Counted from the first letter of the stretch, positions 17,342 through 25,961 are shown. The stretch: DNA of 33,803 nucleotides from CAZLMF01 sp964560565 (GCA_964560565.1 CAZLMF010000008.1:1-33803); one strand, 5' to 3'. Notes: generated from the letters alone by a model not told the origin. Made by a program: numbers and translations.

Positions 17342-17740
17342 ATGCATATAACATTGGAATCTGACTACGCAATCCGAATAGTTTCCTGCCTTTGTGCTGA
17401 GAAAAAAAGGCTTGATGCCAAGACAATAGCTGAAAAAACTGAGGTTACCTTGCGTTTTTCGTTGAAAATATTGCGTAAGCTTGTCGGCGGTGGCATCATC
17501 CGCTCCTTCAAAGGAGTCCAAGGAGGCTATGAACTTGTAAAGAAGCCTTCCGAAATATCAATCAACGATGTTATTGAAATTGTTGAGGGTACATATCATT
17601 TTAGCCGCTGTTTGTGCGAGGAGTACAGTTGCGATTCTAAGGAAAAGTGCCAGTGCGCATATCGTGATGTATTTGCTGAAGTAAGTGAGATGGTGCAAAA
17701 AAAACTTAAATCTCATACTTTTGATACATTGATACGTTAA
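17342..17740 (+). CDS. Rrf2-family transcriptional regulator with a cysteine cluster
   Basis: 132 aa. N-terminal winged helix (residues 1-70; S-D-Y-A-I-R, then V-T-L-R-F-S-L-K-I-L-R-K-L and Q-G-G-Y-E-L), followed by a dimerisation helix. C90, C92, C97, C103 and C105 cluster where IscR/NsrR carry the three cysteines of a [2Fe-2S] or [4Fe-4S] site, so an iron-sulfur sensor of iron, NO or redox state is likely. The spacing is not identical to IscR. It starts 9 nt after rpoD with a weak AGAGGT, so it is probably co-transcribed and perhaps translationally coupled. No isc/suf genes are nearby, so its targets are unknown. A good terminator follows. Confidence 0.85.
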   Translation: MHITLESDYAIRIVSCLCAEKKRLDAKTIAEKTEVTLRFSLKILRKLVGGGIIRSFKGVQGGYELVKKPSEISINDVIEIVEGTYHFSRCLCEEYSCDSKEKCQCAYRDVFAEVSEMVQKKLKSHTFDTLIR

Positions 17741-17769
17741 AATACTCTCCTAGCTATATTAAATATTAT

Positions 17770-17808
17770 TCCGCTGTAAGATTATTTTAGTTTTATGGCG
17801 GATTTTTT
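17770..17808 (+). terminator. Rho-independent terminator after the Rrf2 gene
   Basis: Arms TCCGCTGTAA (17770-17779) and TTATGGCGGA (17793-17802) pair over 10 bp including two G-U pairs. Six Ts follow. It ends the dnaG-rpoD-Rrf2 transcript. Confidence 0.75.
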
Positions 17809-17896
17809 ATTTGATGAAATATTATATTGGTTCCATACTTAATATTTTAGATGAAGTTTGACGGGTTTATCTTTTAAATAAATTTACCTCCTAACC

Positions 17897-17941
17897 GGAA
17901 AACGTTTACAAATTATTTTATCGCTAGTTGTAATCGTTTAC
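17897..17941 (+). promoter_or_regulatory. Two cre/LacI-type operator-like sites upstream of sugar importer
   Basis: Site 1 reads GGAAAACGTTTACA (17897-17910) and site 2 reads TGTAATCGTTTACT (17929-17942). Both resemble the LacI-family/CcpA consensus TGNAANCGNTNNCA and are about 32 bp apart, roughly three helical turns. They lie 45-85 bp upstream of the -35 element, which would suit activation or looping rather than simple blocking. The 434-nt spacer otherwise holds the promoter and a leader; no gene is visible. Confidence 0.55.
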
Positions 17942-17984
17942 TTTTGGATATTGACTATATTTCACGTTTTTTTGAAAATTAGGC

Positions 17985-18013
17985 TTGCTTTTTTAGTAAC
18001 TATGTTGTATAAT
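17985..18013 (+). promoter_or_regulatory. Sigma-A promoter for the sugar ABC importer
   Basis: TTGCTT (17985-17990), 17 bp, TATAAT (18008-18013). Start near 18020, leaving a leader of about 155 nt. That leader contains an inverted repeat TCAAAATA (18043-18050) / TATTTTGA (18060-18067) without a T-tract. Confidence 0.75.
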
Positions 18014-18174
18014 ATGCCTGTGTTCGAAAGATGTACATAATTTCAAAATAGTGTTTCAATATTTTGAGTTTCGATTTTACTTTGTTCGATTTTCATCTTG
18101 AGCGGATGCTCACTTAATTTTTGGCATCTATTATATAGTTGCATATATTCGTATTAGTTTTGAGGAGGAAAAAA

Positions 18175-19533
18175 ATGAGAAAATTCAGAAGAATTGCGAC
18201 TCTTGCTTTGGCTATTGCCATAGCGGCTTCTAGTGCTATTGCATTCTCAGGATGCGATAAGAAGGGCGGCTCAGCAAATCTATCAAATGATGGCAAAACC
18301 CTAGTAATCTATTCATGGAACGACGAGTTCGAGATCATAATGAACGATTACTACCTAAAGGACAATCCCCTTCCTGACGGCATTAAGTTTAAGTATGTTA
18401 ACCTAAACGGTAGCGGTACTTACCAGACCAAGCTTGACAATGCTATTGCAGGCAACCAAGAAATGGACATCTTCCTAATGGAAGCTGACTATGCTAAGAA
18501 GTACATTAACTCAGCGAACACCGTTGCTCTTACCGAGATTGGTATCACTGAGAAAGACATGCAGAAGAACCAGTATCAATACACAATCGACGTTGCTAAG
18601 GACAACGATGGTGTAATTAAGGGTTCATCATGGCAGGCAGCTCCTGGTCTGTTTATGTACAGACGCGACATTGCTAAGAATCTTCTTGGCACTGACGATC
18701 CTGCTGCTATTCAGGAAATGGTAGCTGACTGGGATAAGTTCCTTGATACAGCTAAGACTCTTTCTGACAAGTCAGACGGCAAAACAAAGATCGTTTCATC
18801 AATCGATGATATTTGGCAGGCAGTTAGAACTGCACGTACTGCTTCATGGGTTGACAAGGATAACAAGCTAAACTCAAGTGATCCTGTTATTGATGGCTAT
18901 CTTGATCTTGCTAAGAGCTTACTAAGCAATGATTATGTTGCTAACTTTACACCTTGGACCACTGAGTGGAACTCAGTAATGAACACTGATGAAGTACTTG
19001 GCTTCTTTGGCACCACATGGTTCCCTTCATATCCTCTAATGGCTATGTCTACTGACCACCCAGAGGATTGGGCAGCTGTTCAAGGTCCTATTGACTACTA
19101 CTGGGGCGGCACATGGGTAGCTGTTTCACCTAACTGTGATAACAAGGATATCGTTAAGGATATTATCGAGTACATCACTATCGAAACAGAATCCATGCAG
19201 AAATACGCTAGCGGCAAGCCTGACTATGTAAACAACAAGGCTGCTATCGACAACATCATCGCTGAAGGCGGAAACGCAGTAATGAACAAGTTCTTTGGCG
19301 GACAGAATGTTTACGAGCAGTTCAAGGCTATGGCTGACAAGGTTGACACTTCAACAATGAGCGCATTTGACCAGGATATCAACAACCTATTCCTATCAGC
19401 AGCTAAGGGATACGGCTCAGGCAAAATAGAAGTTGAGGGCGCTGATACTGTTGTAGTTAGTTCAAAGGAAGACGCTATCTCCTACTTCAAGACTAAGGTT
19501 CAGGAAGACTTTGCATTCCTAACTGTAGACTAA
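18175..19533 (+). CDS. Extracellular solute-binding lipoprotein of a CUT1 sugar ABC importer
   Basis: 452 aa from the ATG at 18175, chosen because GAGGAGG lies 6 nt upstream; an in-frame TTG at 18139 has none. Type II signal peptide: basic M-R-K-F-R-R, hydrophobic core, lipobox A-F-S-G-C with C27 as the lipidated cysteine. The mature part is a family 1 (MalE/UgpB-like) binding protein (T-L-V-I-Y-S-W-N-D-E-F near the N-terminus). Substrate cannot be assigned; the fold and neighbours indicate an oligosaccharide or other carbohydrate. It is first in the operon and separated from the permeases by a strong hairpin, which should raise its expression over theirs. Confidence 0.92.
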   Translation: MRKFRRIATLALAIAIAASSAIAFSGCDKKGGSANLSNDGKTLVIYSWNDEFEIIMNDYYLKDNPLPDGIKFKYVNLNGSGTYQTKLDNAIAGNQEMDIFLMEADYAKKYINSANTVALTEIGITEKDMQKNQYQYTIDVAKDNDGVIKGSSWQAAPGLFMYRRDIAKNLLGTDDPAAIQEMVADWDKFLDTAKTLSDKSDGKTKIVSSIDDIWQAVRTARTASWVDKDNKLNSSDPVIDGYLDLAKSLLSNDYVANFTPWTTEWNSVMNTDEVLGFFGTTWFPSYPLMAMSTDHPEDWAAVQGPIDYYWGGTWVAVSPNCDNKDIVKDIIEYITIETESMQKYASGKPDYVNNKAAIDNIIAEGGNAVMNKFFGGQNVYEQFKAMADKVDTSTMSAFDQDINNLFLSAAKGYGSGKIEVEGADTVVVSSKEDAISYFKTKVQEDFAFLTVD

Positions 19534-19563
19534 ATTAATCCACTGAATATGGACACCTAGGAT

Positions 19564-19602
19564 GCGGGGGTGGTGGGATTTTCCCCTCCCCCGCTTCTTT
19601 TT
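19564..19602 (+). terminator. Intercistronic attenuator/terminator between binding protein and permeases
   Basis: Very G/C-rich hairpin: GCGGGGG (19564-19570) pairs with CCCCCGC (19588-19594), with further G-C pairs inside, followed by TTCTTTTT. It lies 30 nt past the binding-protein stop and before the permease ribosome binding site. It probably allows partial readthrough and protects the upstream mRNA. Confidence 0.85.
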
Positions 19603-19633
19603 ATCCACTTATATGAAAGGAGTAGCGCAAAAA

Positions 19634-20659
19634 ATGAGTGAAATTAATCGCACTGCGCACCCCACCGGCAAAAAGGTCCATAAGATGGTAAGCTACAGTA
19701 AATATGGCTACATATTTTTGGCTCCCTTTTTCATTATTTACGCGTTTTTCTCTTTGTATCCACTGCTATACACCTTTTACTTAAGCATGACAAAGTATTG
19801 GGTATTTGGCCCCGGGCAAGTTGATGGGCCTACATTTATAGGGCTTCAGAACTTTGCTAATCTTTTTTCATCCGGGAGCATAGTTGGTGCTGAAACAGTT
19901 CAAGCATTTAAGAACACCATCTTTATGTGGGTATTAAACTTTATACCACAGGTTCTGCTTTCACTTTTACTTGCGGCGTGGTTTACAGACTTAAGAGTTA
20001 AAATAGGCAACAAAGCTCAGGGTATATTCAAAACCCTGTTCTACTTGCCAAACATTATCACTGCAGCAAGTATCTCGTTCCTGTTCTTCCAGCTGTTTTC
20101 AATTAAAGGACCTGTCAACCAGATTTTAGTTGACATTGGGGTATTTGACAAGGCCTTTATGTTCACAGATTCGGGAAAGGCTGTTCGCTATATCGTTGCA
20201 TTCATTAACTTCTGGATGTGGTATGGTAACACGACCATCCTGTTAATTGCAGGTATTATGGGAATTAGTCCGTCCTTCTATGATTCGGCTGAAATTGACG
20301 GAGCTACAAGCGGTCAGATATTCCGTAAAATTACGCTGCCGCTGCTTAGACCTATTCTGCTATTTACCCTTATCACCTCTTTAATAGGCGGTATGCAGAT
20401 GTACGACGTTCCGCAAATTATGGGTACTAACGGCAACGTAAACAGAATTGTAGGTTACGACTCAATTAAGACTGTTACTATGGTCATTCAAAACAAAGCA
20501 CTTGCTTCGTTTAAGGACTATGGTGTAGCAGCAACAATTTCCGTTCTCCTATTCGCTGTTACTGCTGTTGCAAGCATTGCATTGTTCTTCGTCATGCGTG
20601 ATAAGGACGCAATCGCTGAACGCAAGGAGCGAAAGCGTGAAAGGAGGGCGAACAAATAA
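19634..20659 (+). CDS. CUT1 sugar ABC transporter permease (first subunit, MsmF/UgpA-like)
   Basis: 341 aa from the ATG at 19634, behind AAGGAG. An in-frame upstream start at 19562 would place the terminator hairpin inside the coding sequence and is rejected. About six membrane segments begin at Y-I-F-L-A-P-F-F-I-I-Y. The cytoplasmic EAA loop that docks on the ATPase is visible as S-A-E-I-D-G-A-T-S-G-Q-I-F-R-K-I-T-L-P-L-L-R-P. The C-terminus is strongly basic (A-E-R-K-E-R-K-R-E-R-R). The stop overlaps the next ATG by one base (TAATG), so the two permeases are translationally coupled. Confidence 0.92.
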   Translation: MSEINRTAHPTGKKVHKMVSYSKYGYIFLAPFFIIYAFFSLYPLLYTFYLSMTKYWVFGPGQVDGPTFIGLQNFANLFSSGSIVGAETVQAFKNTIFMWVLNFIPQVLLSLLLAAWFTDLRVKIGNKAQGIFKTLFYLPNIITAASISFLFFQLFSIKGPVNQILVDIGVFDKAFMFTDSGKAVRYIVAFINFWMWYGNTTILLIAGIMGISPSFYDSAEIDGATSGQIFRKITLPLLRPILLFTLITSLIGGMQMYDVPQIMGTNGNVNRIVGYDSIKTVTMVIQNKALASFKDYGVAATISVLLFAVTAVASIALFFVMRDKDAIAERKERKRERRANK

Positions 20660-21555
20660 TGAGCTCAAGAAACCCTTCTATCGTAACTGCTAAAAAGGAT
20701 TCCTCTGTAAAGGCTCGAATGACAGCAAAAAAAGTTTTAATATACGTTGTTTGCATATTTCTAGCCTTACTTGGTATTGTTCCTTTCTACATACTTATTA
20801 TTAACTCCACTAGGAGTCAAAACCAGCTTATGACAGGCTTTTCTCTATTGCCCTCTGCAAGCTTCAAGCACAATTACGACTACCTTGTGGAAACGATAAA
20901 AGCATCAACTTTTATAAGTGCATTCTTTAACAGCTTTATTATCGCTACCGCTACAACAGTTTTTAGTGTGTACTTTTCATCACTTACTGCATACGCGCTG
21001 GTGGTATACAATTTTAGATTGAAAAGGGCTGCATTTACCTTTATTATGATAGTTCTTATGATTCCCTCACAAGTTTCAATCGTAGGATTTATCAACTTTG
21101 TAATGAGCTTAGACATGTATGACACGTTCTGGCCTTTAATTTTACCCTCTATTGCGGCACCTGCAACAGTGTTCTTCATGCGGCAATTCATGCTAAGCGG
21201 ATTGCCACTTGAGATTGTTGAGGCAGCAAGAATTGACGGCTCGTCTGAGTTTGGCATATTCAACCGCATTGCGTTACCTATCCTTAAGCCAGCTATTGCA
21301 ACGCAAGCAATTTTCGCTTTCACGGCTAGCTGGAACAACCTATTCACACCTTCCATGCTGCTTAACTCAACCGAAAACTACACAATGCCTATGATAGTTC
21401 AAATGCTTCGTGTTTCGGATAACCTGCTGACAAAGGGCGCTGCAGGCTCGCAGTACATTGGATTGCTTATTACCATCATTCCCATGTTGGTAGTTTACCT
21501 ACTTCTTTCTAAGTACATTATCCGTGGTGTTGCACTTGGAGGAGTTAAGGAATAA
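20659..21555 (+). CDS. CUT1 sugar ABC transporter permease (second subunit, MsmG/UgpE-like)
   Basis: 298 aa, six predicted membrane segments, and the EAA motif E-A-A-R-I-D-G-S-S-E-F-G-I-F-N-R-I-A-L-P in the cytoplasmic loop. It pairs with the preceding permease. No ATP-binding subunit follows. Many Firmicutes CUT1 importers use one shared MsmK/UgpC-type ATPase encoded elsewhere, and that is the likely arrangement here. Confidence 0.92.
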   Translation: MSSRNPSIVTAKKDSSVKARMTAKKVLIYVVCIFLALLGIVPFYILIINSTRSQNQLMTGFSLLPSASFKHNYDYLVETIKASTFISAFFNSFIIATATTVFSVYFSSLTAYALVVYNFRLKRAAFTFIMIVLMIPSQVSIVGFINFVMSLDMYDTFWPLILPSIAAPATVFFMRQFMLSGLPLEIVEAARIDGSSEFGIFNRIALPILKPAIATQAIFAFTASWNNLFTPSMLLNSTENYTMPMIVQMLRVSDNLLTKGAAGSQYIGLLITIIPMLVVYLLLSKYIIRGVALGGVKE

Positions 21556-21561
21556 ACGTAT

Positions 21562-21592
21562 AAAAAATGCACCCATAAGGGTGCATTTTTTT
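21562..21592 (+). terminator. Bidirectional terminator between permease and exporter genes
   Basis: Stem ATGCACCC / GGGTGCAT with a 4-nt loop, flanked by an A-run and a T-run so that it works on both strands. It ends the importer operon (plus) and the exporter operon (minus), which converge here. Confidence 0.9.
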
Positions 21593-21608
21593 ATGTCATC
21601 ATATATTT

Positions 21609-23441
21609 CTATACTTGTTGCTTACTAAACTGACTGTTGTAAAGCTGCTCATAGAAGCCCTTTGCTTCAAGTAGCTCATCATGCTTGCCTTGCTCAATTA
21701 TATTGCCATCGCTCATAACAAGAATTAGGTCAGCATCACGAATAGTGGAAAGCCTATGGGCGATAATGAAGCTTGTGCGCCCCTTCATGAGGTTATTCAT
21801 TGCACGTTGAATCCTAATCTCAGTGCGTGTATCTACCGATGAAGTCGCTTCGTCAAGTATCAATATCGGCGGGTCTGCAAGTATTGCTCGCGCTATTGTA
21901 AGCAACTGCTTTTGCCCCTGAGAAATATTCGATGCTTCCTCGTTGATTTCCATTTCATATCCTTGAGGTAAGGTTTTAATAAAATGCTCAGCATGAGCTG
22001 ATTTTGCAGCGGCATACATTTCCTCGATAGTTGCATCAAGCCTTCCATATAGAAGGTTTTCCCTAATAGTGCCGCCAAATAGCCATGTATCCTGCAATAC
22101 CATGCCAAATAGCGAACGCAAGTCACTGCGGCGCATATCACGTATGTCAACGCCATCGACCTTAATCGCGCCGCTATCGACGTCGTAGAAGCGCATAAGC
22201 AGATTGACTATTGTGGTCTTACCTGCCCCTGTAGGCCCGACAATGGCTATTCTTTCGCCGGGTTTTACATGTAAGCTAATATCCTTGATTATGGTCTTGT
22301 CTTTATCATAGCCGAAGAACACGTTCTCAAAGGTTACCTCACCTAGCACTTCATTAATCTTAACAGGTGCAGTTGATTCGAGGACTTCCTCCTCTTCCTC
22401 AAGGAACTCAAATACACGTTCAGAAGCTGCCACAGTTGACTGCAAAATGTTTGCTATATTTGCGGTTTGCATAATTGGCTGGTTAAACTGCCTTACATAT
22501 ATAACAAATGAGGCAATGTCCCCTACTTCGATTGCTTTCTTAACAGTTAAGTAACCACCAAGAACGCTAACTGCCACATAGCTTAAATTTCCCACAAAGC
22601 CCATTAGCGGCATCATTAGCCCTGACAGAAAGTTTGCTTTCCACGCGGATTCGTAAAGCTCATCATTAATGGAATTTAGCTTTTTGTTGGACTTTTCTTC
22701 CATATTAAAAGCCTTGATTATATTATGCCCTGAGTACATTTCCTCAATATGCCCGTTTGCATCTCCAAGTAGTGCTTGCTGACGCTTAAAATGCTTCTGT
22801 GACAGCTTGACTATTACCATAACAAGTGCCAATGATACAGGCAGCGATATAATCGCAACAACAGTCATTTGCACACTGATGTAAAGCATCATTACAAGCA
22901 CTCCTACAATGGTAGTAACTGACGTCACAATTTGCGACAGGGACTGCTGAAGTGTTTGGCTGACTGTGTCTACATCGTTGGTGATACGGCTTAGTATCTC
23001 ACCGTGAGTTTGCTTGTCAAAATAGCGTAATGGCAACCTGTTAATTTTTTCAGAAATCTCTTGCCTTAGTTTATACGAAACCTTTTGAGATACACCTGCT
23101 ATAACATAGCCCTGCACGAGCATAAAACTTGAACTAAGAAGGTAAATTGCAATAAGCCACAGTGCAAGCTTGCCTATATAAGTAAAGTCAATTGCAACGC
23201 CTAATGTGACTGAAAAAAGACTGCTTGTAGCTTCACCGATAATTTTAGGCGCAATAATGCTAAATACTGCCGATAATGTAGCGAAGATAATTACAATAAT
23301 CATGCTTACCTTGTATGGGGATAAGTGCCTTATTAGCTTAAGTAAGCTACCCTTGAAATTCTTAGCTTTTGAGCCCGGCATCATGCCACCCGGCCCATGA
23401 CCTCCACCTCGACGAATTGGCGCTTGTGAACTCTTACTCAT
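21609..23441 (-). CDS. Heterodimeric ABC exporter, catalytically competent half (BmrD/LmrD-like)
   Basis: 610 aa: six-helix exporter domain (residues about 40-350) fused to an ATPase domain. Walker A is G-P-T-G-A-G-K-T (402-409), Walker B ends L-D-E with the catalytic glutamate E531, and the switch histidine is H562. Its signature motif is altered to I-S-Q-G-Q. The partner gene has the opposite defects, so one composite ATP site should be active and one degenerate. A Gly/Pro-rich, basic N-terminal tail (residues 1-30) is typical of this subunit. The start overlaps the partner's stop by 4 nt, with AAGGAGG upstream. Probable role: multidrug, lipid or peptide export; substrate unknown. Confidence 0.92.
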   Translation of the reverse strand: MSKSSQAPIRRGGGHGPGGMMPGSKAKNFKGSLLKLIRHLSPYKVSMIIVIIFATLSAVFSIIAPKIIGEATSSLFSVTLGVAIDFTYIGKLALWLIAIYLLSSSFMLVQGYVIAGVSQKVSYKLRQEISEKINRLPLRYFDKQTHGEILSRITNDVDTVSQTLQQSLSQIVTSVTTIVGVLVMMLYISVQMTVVAIISLPVSLALVMVIVKLSQKHFKRQQALLGDANGHIEEMYSGHNIIKAFNMEEKSNKKLNSINDELYESAWKANFLSGLMMPLMGFVGNLSYVAVSVLGGYLTVKKAIEVGDIASFVIYVRQFNQPIMQTANIANILQSTVAASERVFEFLEEEEEVLESTAPVKINEVLGEVTFENVFFGYDKDKTIIKDISLHVKPGERIAIVGPTGAGKTTIVNLLMRFYDVDSGAIKVDGVDIRDMRRSDLRSLFGMVLQDTWLFGGTIRENLLYGRLDATIEEMYAAAKSAHAEHFIKTLPQGYEMEINEEASNISQGQKQLLTIARAILADPPILILDEATSSVDTRTEIRIQRAMNNLMKGRTSFIIAHRLSTIRDADLILVMSDGNIIEQGKHDELLEAKGFYEQLYNSQFSKQQV

Positions 23442-25168
23442 GCTAACTCCTCCTTACTAAGCTGCGATGTTGCAATCTCACGATAGGTTTCGCAACTTTC
23501 CATAAGCTGTGCATGCGTACCAATGCCCACAACATCGCCCTCATCAAGAACAACAATTTGCTCTGCATTCATAATGGTACTGATTCGCTGACCTACTATT
23601 AAAACAGTAGCTTCACTTGTGCTTTCTTTAAGTGCTTTGCGAAGAGCGGCATCTGTTTTGAAATCAAGTGCGGAAAAGCTATCATCGAAAATGAAAATCT
23701 CAGGCTTCTTCATAAGCGCACGTGCAATAGACAAACGCTGCTTTTGCCCACCTGAAACATTTGTGCCATTTTGAGCTATTTCGGACTTAATGCCATCCTC
23801 TTTTTGCGTAATAAATTCGGATGCCTGCGCAACCTCAATGGACCGCATTATTTCATACTCTGTTGCATTCTCGTTACCAAAACGCAAATTGCTTTCAACC
23901 GTACCGCTAAAAAGCATCCCCTTTTGCGGCACATATCCAAGCTTTTCCCTTAAATCGCTCTGAGCGTAATCCCTAATGTTCACTCCATCAATTAGAATTT
24001 CGCCCTCGGTGCAATCATAAAAGCGTGGGATTAAGTTAATAAGTGTAGATTTTCCGCTGCCCGTACTGCCTATAAAAGCGGTAGTTTGACCGGGGCGTGC
24101 AGTAAATGTAACATTACGAAGTACTGCATCCTGTGCGCCGGGATATGAAAATCCAACATTTTTAAATTCAACTAAACCCTTTGTTTCTGTGGTAGGTAAA
24201 ACAGGCTTTTCAGGATCTTGGATTGATACCTCAGTGCTTAAAATTTCACCAACCCTTCGGATAGAAACAATTGCTCTTGGTGCCATAATAAACACGAACG
24301 AAATCATCATAAAGCTGAACATTATATGCATTGAGTATTGTTGAAACGCCATTACACCGCCCACATCAAGCGCCCCTTGGGAAATTTTCTGCGCGCCAAA
24401 CCATATAATCGCAATAATTGTTAAGTTCATCAATAGCTGCGTTATAGGGTTCATAAACGCCATTGTTTTGTTGACATATATGTGCGTATCTGTTAGAGCC
24501 TTATTTGCTTTATCAAATCGATCCTCCTCATGCTTTTGAGTGTTAAATGCACGAATAACGCGAGTTCCCGTTAGGGATTCACGAGAGACTTGATTTAGTC
24601 TGTCAACTTGCTTTTGGAGTTTAAGAAAACGCGGCATAAGCTTTCCCATAAGCAAAGCAATAAAAATCAAGTTGAGAGGTACAGATACTGCAAGTATCCA
24701 CATAAGGCTGAGGTTTGTTTGACCTGCCTTCATAATGCCCCCAATTGCCATTATAGGGGAGAATAACACCATTCTAAGGAACATTATGGCAAACATTTGA
24801 ATATTTTGAATATCGTTTGTCGAACGTGTAATTAGCGATGCGGTGGAAAACTTATCAAATTCAGCAAGGGAAAAGCTTTCGACCTTTGCAAACACATCAC
24901 TGCGAAGTGATTTTGCTACTCCTGCACCCATGCGTGAAGCCAAGAAGCTTACACAAATAGTTGCAAGCCCGCCAATTGCGGCAATTGCAAGCATAACTCC
25001 GCCTTTTTGCAAAATATAGTTGATGTCGCCACTCGGTATGCCAACATTAACAATTTCGGACATGTACTCCGGCAAGGTCAAGTCCGACATAGCCTGTACA
25101 ATAAGCAAAACTGTTATCAAAATGATGTAATGCACATAAGGCTTGAACCGCTTTATTATCTCTTTCAA
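23438..25168 (-). CDS. Heterodimeric ABC exporter, degenerate-site half (BmrC/LmrC-like)
   Basis: 576 aa: six membrane helices and an ATPase domain. Walker A is G-S-T-G-S-G-K-S-T (367-375) and the signature V-S-G-G-Q (471-475) is canonical. Walker B reads I-F-D-D, with aspartate at the catalytic glutamate position (496), and the switch histidine is glutamine (V-G-Q-R-I-S). This is the known asymmetry of heterodimeric exporters. The start is TTG (25168) 7 nt after GGAGG. A possible -10 (TATAAT, 25199-25204) has no good -35. No adjacent regulator was found. Confidence 0.92.
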   Translation of the reverse strand: MKEIIKRFKPYVHYIILITVLLIVQAMSDLTLPEYMSEIVNVGIPSGDINYILQKGGVMLAIAAIGGLATICVSFLASRMGAGVAKSLRSDVFAKVESFSLAEFDKFSTASLITRSTNDIQNIQMFAIMFLRMVLFSPIMAIGGIMKAGQTNLSLMWILAVSVPLNLIFIALLMGKLMPRFLKLQKQVDRLNQVSRESLTGTRVIRAFNTQKHEEDRFDKANKALTDTHIYVNKTMAFMNPITQLLMNLTIIAIIWFGAQKISQGALDVGGVMAFQQYSMHIMFSFMMISFVFIMAPRAIVSIRRVGEILSTEVSIQDPEKPVLPTTETKGLVEFKNVGFSYPGAQDAVLRNVTFTARPGQTTAFIGSTGSGKSTLINLIPRFYDCTEGEILIDGVNIRDYAQSDLREKLGYVPQKGMLFSGTVESNLRFGNENATEYEIMRSIEVAQASEFITQKEDGIKSEIAQNGTNVSGGQKQRLSIARALMKKPEIFIFDDSFSALDFKTDAALRKALKESTSEATVLIVGQRISTIMNAEQIVVLDEGDVVGIGTHAQLMESCETYREIATSQLSKEELA

Positions 25169-25238
25169 TGAAACGCCTCCATTATTTTTCTCTTACTTAT
25201 TATACATCATTTTGGTGATAAGTATATGAAAAATATAT

Positions 25239-25270
25239 AAAAAATGCTGAGCTTACGCTCAGCATTTTTT
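25239..25270 (-). terminator. Terminator after the first surface-protein gene
   Basis: Perfect 14-bp inverted repeat (core GCTGAGC / GCTCAGC) with a 4-nt loop and A-run/T-run flanks. It lies just past the 25284 stop and isolates the exporter operon from that gene. Confidence 0.9.
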
Positions 25271-25283
25271 TAGTTAATCAAGC

Positions 25284-25961
25284 TTACTTCTTCTTAGAAG
25301 CAACGATACCTGCAAGTGCAAGAGCTGCAGGAACTGCTAGGAAAGGAACTACAACGCCTGTGTCAGGAGTTGTGGTGTCAGGAGTTGTGGTGTCAGGAGT
25401 TGTGGTGTCGCCACCAGCTAGACCTGTGAACTCAACAACAACTGTAAGAGTGCTAGCATCCTTCCAAGGCTGAGGATTACCAACTATGTCAAAGTTTACT
25501 TCGCCCCAAGCAGAGGAAACGTGAACTCCAACATCGCCTTCGTTAAGAATCTCATAGCTGATAGGATCAGCAGGTAATGCTAAATCTGTACCGTCAAGCT
25601 TTACAGCCTTAAGGGTAAGAGTGCCTTCTGCTTTAGTAATAGCTGCGCCCTTGTTCAATTGAAGCTTTAGGCAGTTAAACTGATAATCGAAATCATCATC
25701 CAAGAACAGTGAAAGGTCTAGGTCAACACTGTACTCGCCATTGCCTGTTACAGGAACCATATCCATCTTGTCGTCAGCTATAGTATTGTCTGCACCTGCT
25801 TGCTCCCAATATTGTGCAGTGAAGTCGTTGTTGCAAATTGCATAGAATAGGTAGCTCTCCGGAAGCTCGTCTGCCATCGTAGCAGCACTGATGGAAGTAG
25901 CCATAGCAGTAACTGCAATAGCTGAGGCAATCAAGCCTGATAGAATTTTCTTTAGTTTCAT
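25284..25961 (-). CDS. Secreted surface protein with TTTPD repeats and C-terminal anchor, unknown function
   Basis: 225 aa from the ATG at 25961, chosen because GGAGGAG precedes it closely; the open frame extends seven codons further upstream. Sec signal peptide: M-K-L-K-K-I-L, a hydrophobic stretch, cleavage near S-I-S-A-A. The mature domain (about 150 aa) is acidic and looks beta-rich (V-T-G-N-G-E-Y-S-V-D-L-D-L), loosely like carbohydrate-binding beta-sandwiches, but I cannot assign a family. Three T-T-T-P-D repeats follow, then T-P-D-T-G-V-V-V, a hydrophobic stretch and a final K-K-K. T-P-D-T-G fits the x-P-x-T-G pattern of sortase signals, but no sortase gene is in the window. It is a paralogue of the gene at 26263-26952 in its C-terminus. 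Confidence 0.75.
   Translation of the reverse strand: MKLKKILSGLIASAIAVTAMATSISAATMADELPESYLFYAICNNDFTAQYWEQAGADNTIADDKMDMVPVTGNGEYSVDLDLSLFLDDDFDYQFNCLKLQLNKGAAITKAEGTLTLKAVKLDGTDLALPADPISYEILNEGDVGVHVSSAWGEVNFDIVGNPQPWKDASTLTVVVEFTGLAGGDTTTPDTTTPDTTTPDTGVVVPFLAVPAALALAGIVASKKK
25361..25405 (-). repeat. Three tandem 15-bp repeats encoding TTTPD
   Basis: Three identical 15-bp units (plus-strand TGTCAGGAGTTGTGG) at 25361, 25376 and 25391. They encode the T-T-P-D-T spacer before the anchor. Identity at DNA level, including wobble positions, suggests recent slippage or selection for copy-number change. Confidence 0.9.

Noticed and set aside
18139..18174. Upstream start for the solute-binding protein
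   Set aside because: It adds 12 residues before a complete lipoprotein signal and has no ribosome binding site; the ATG at 18175 has GAGGAGG.
17741..18174. Riboswitch or small gene in the spacer before the importer
   Set aside because: I could not recognise any known riboswitch core or a supported open frame; the content is explained by a terminator, operators, a promoter and a leader.
19562..19633. Upstream start for the first permease
   Set aside because: It would translate the intercistronic terminator hairpin; the ATG at 19634 has its own ribosome binding site.
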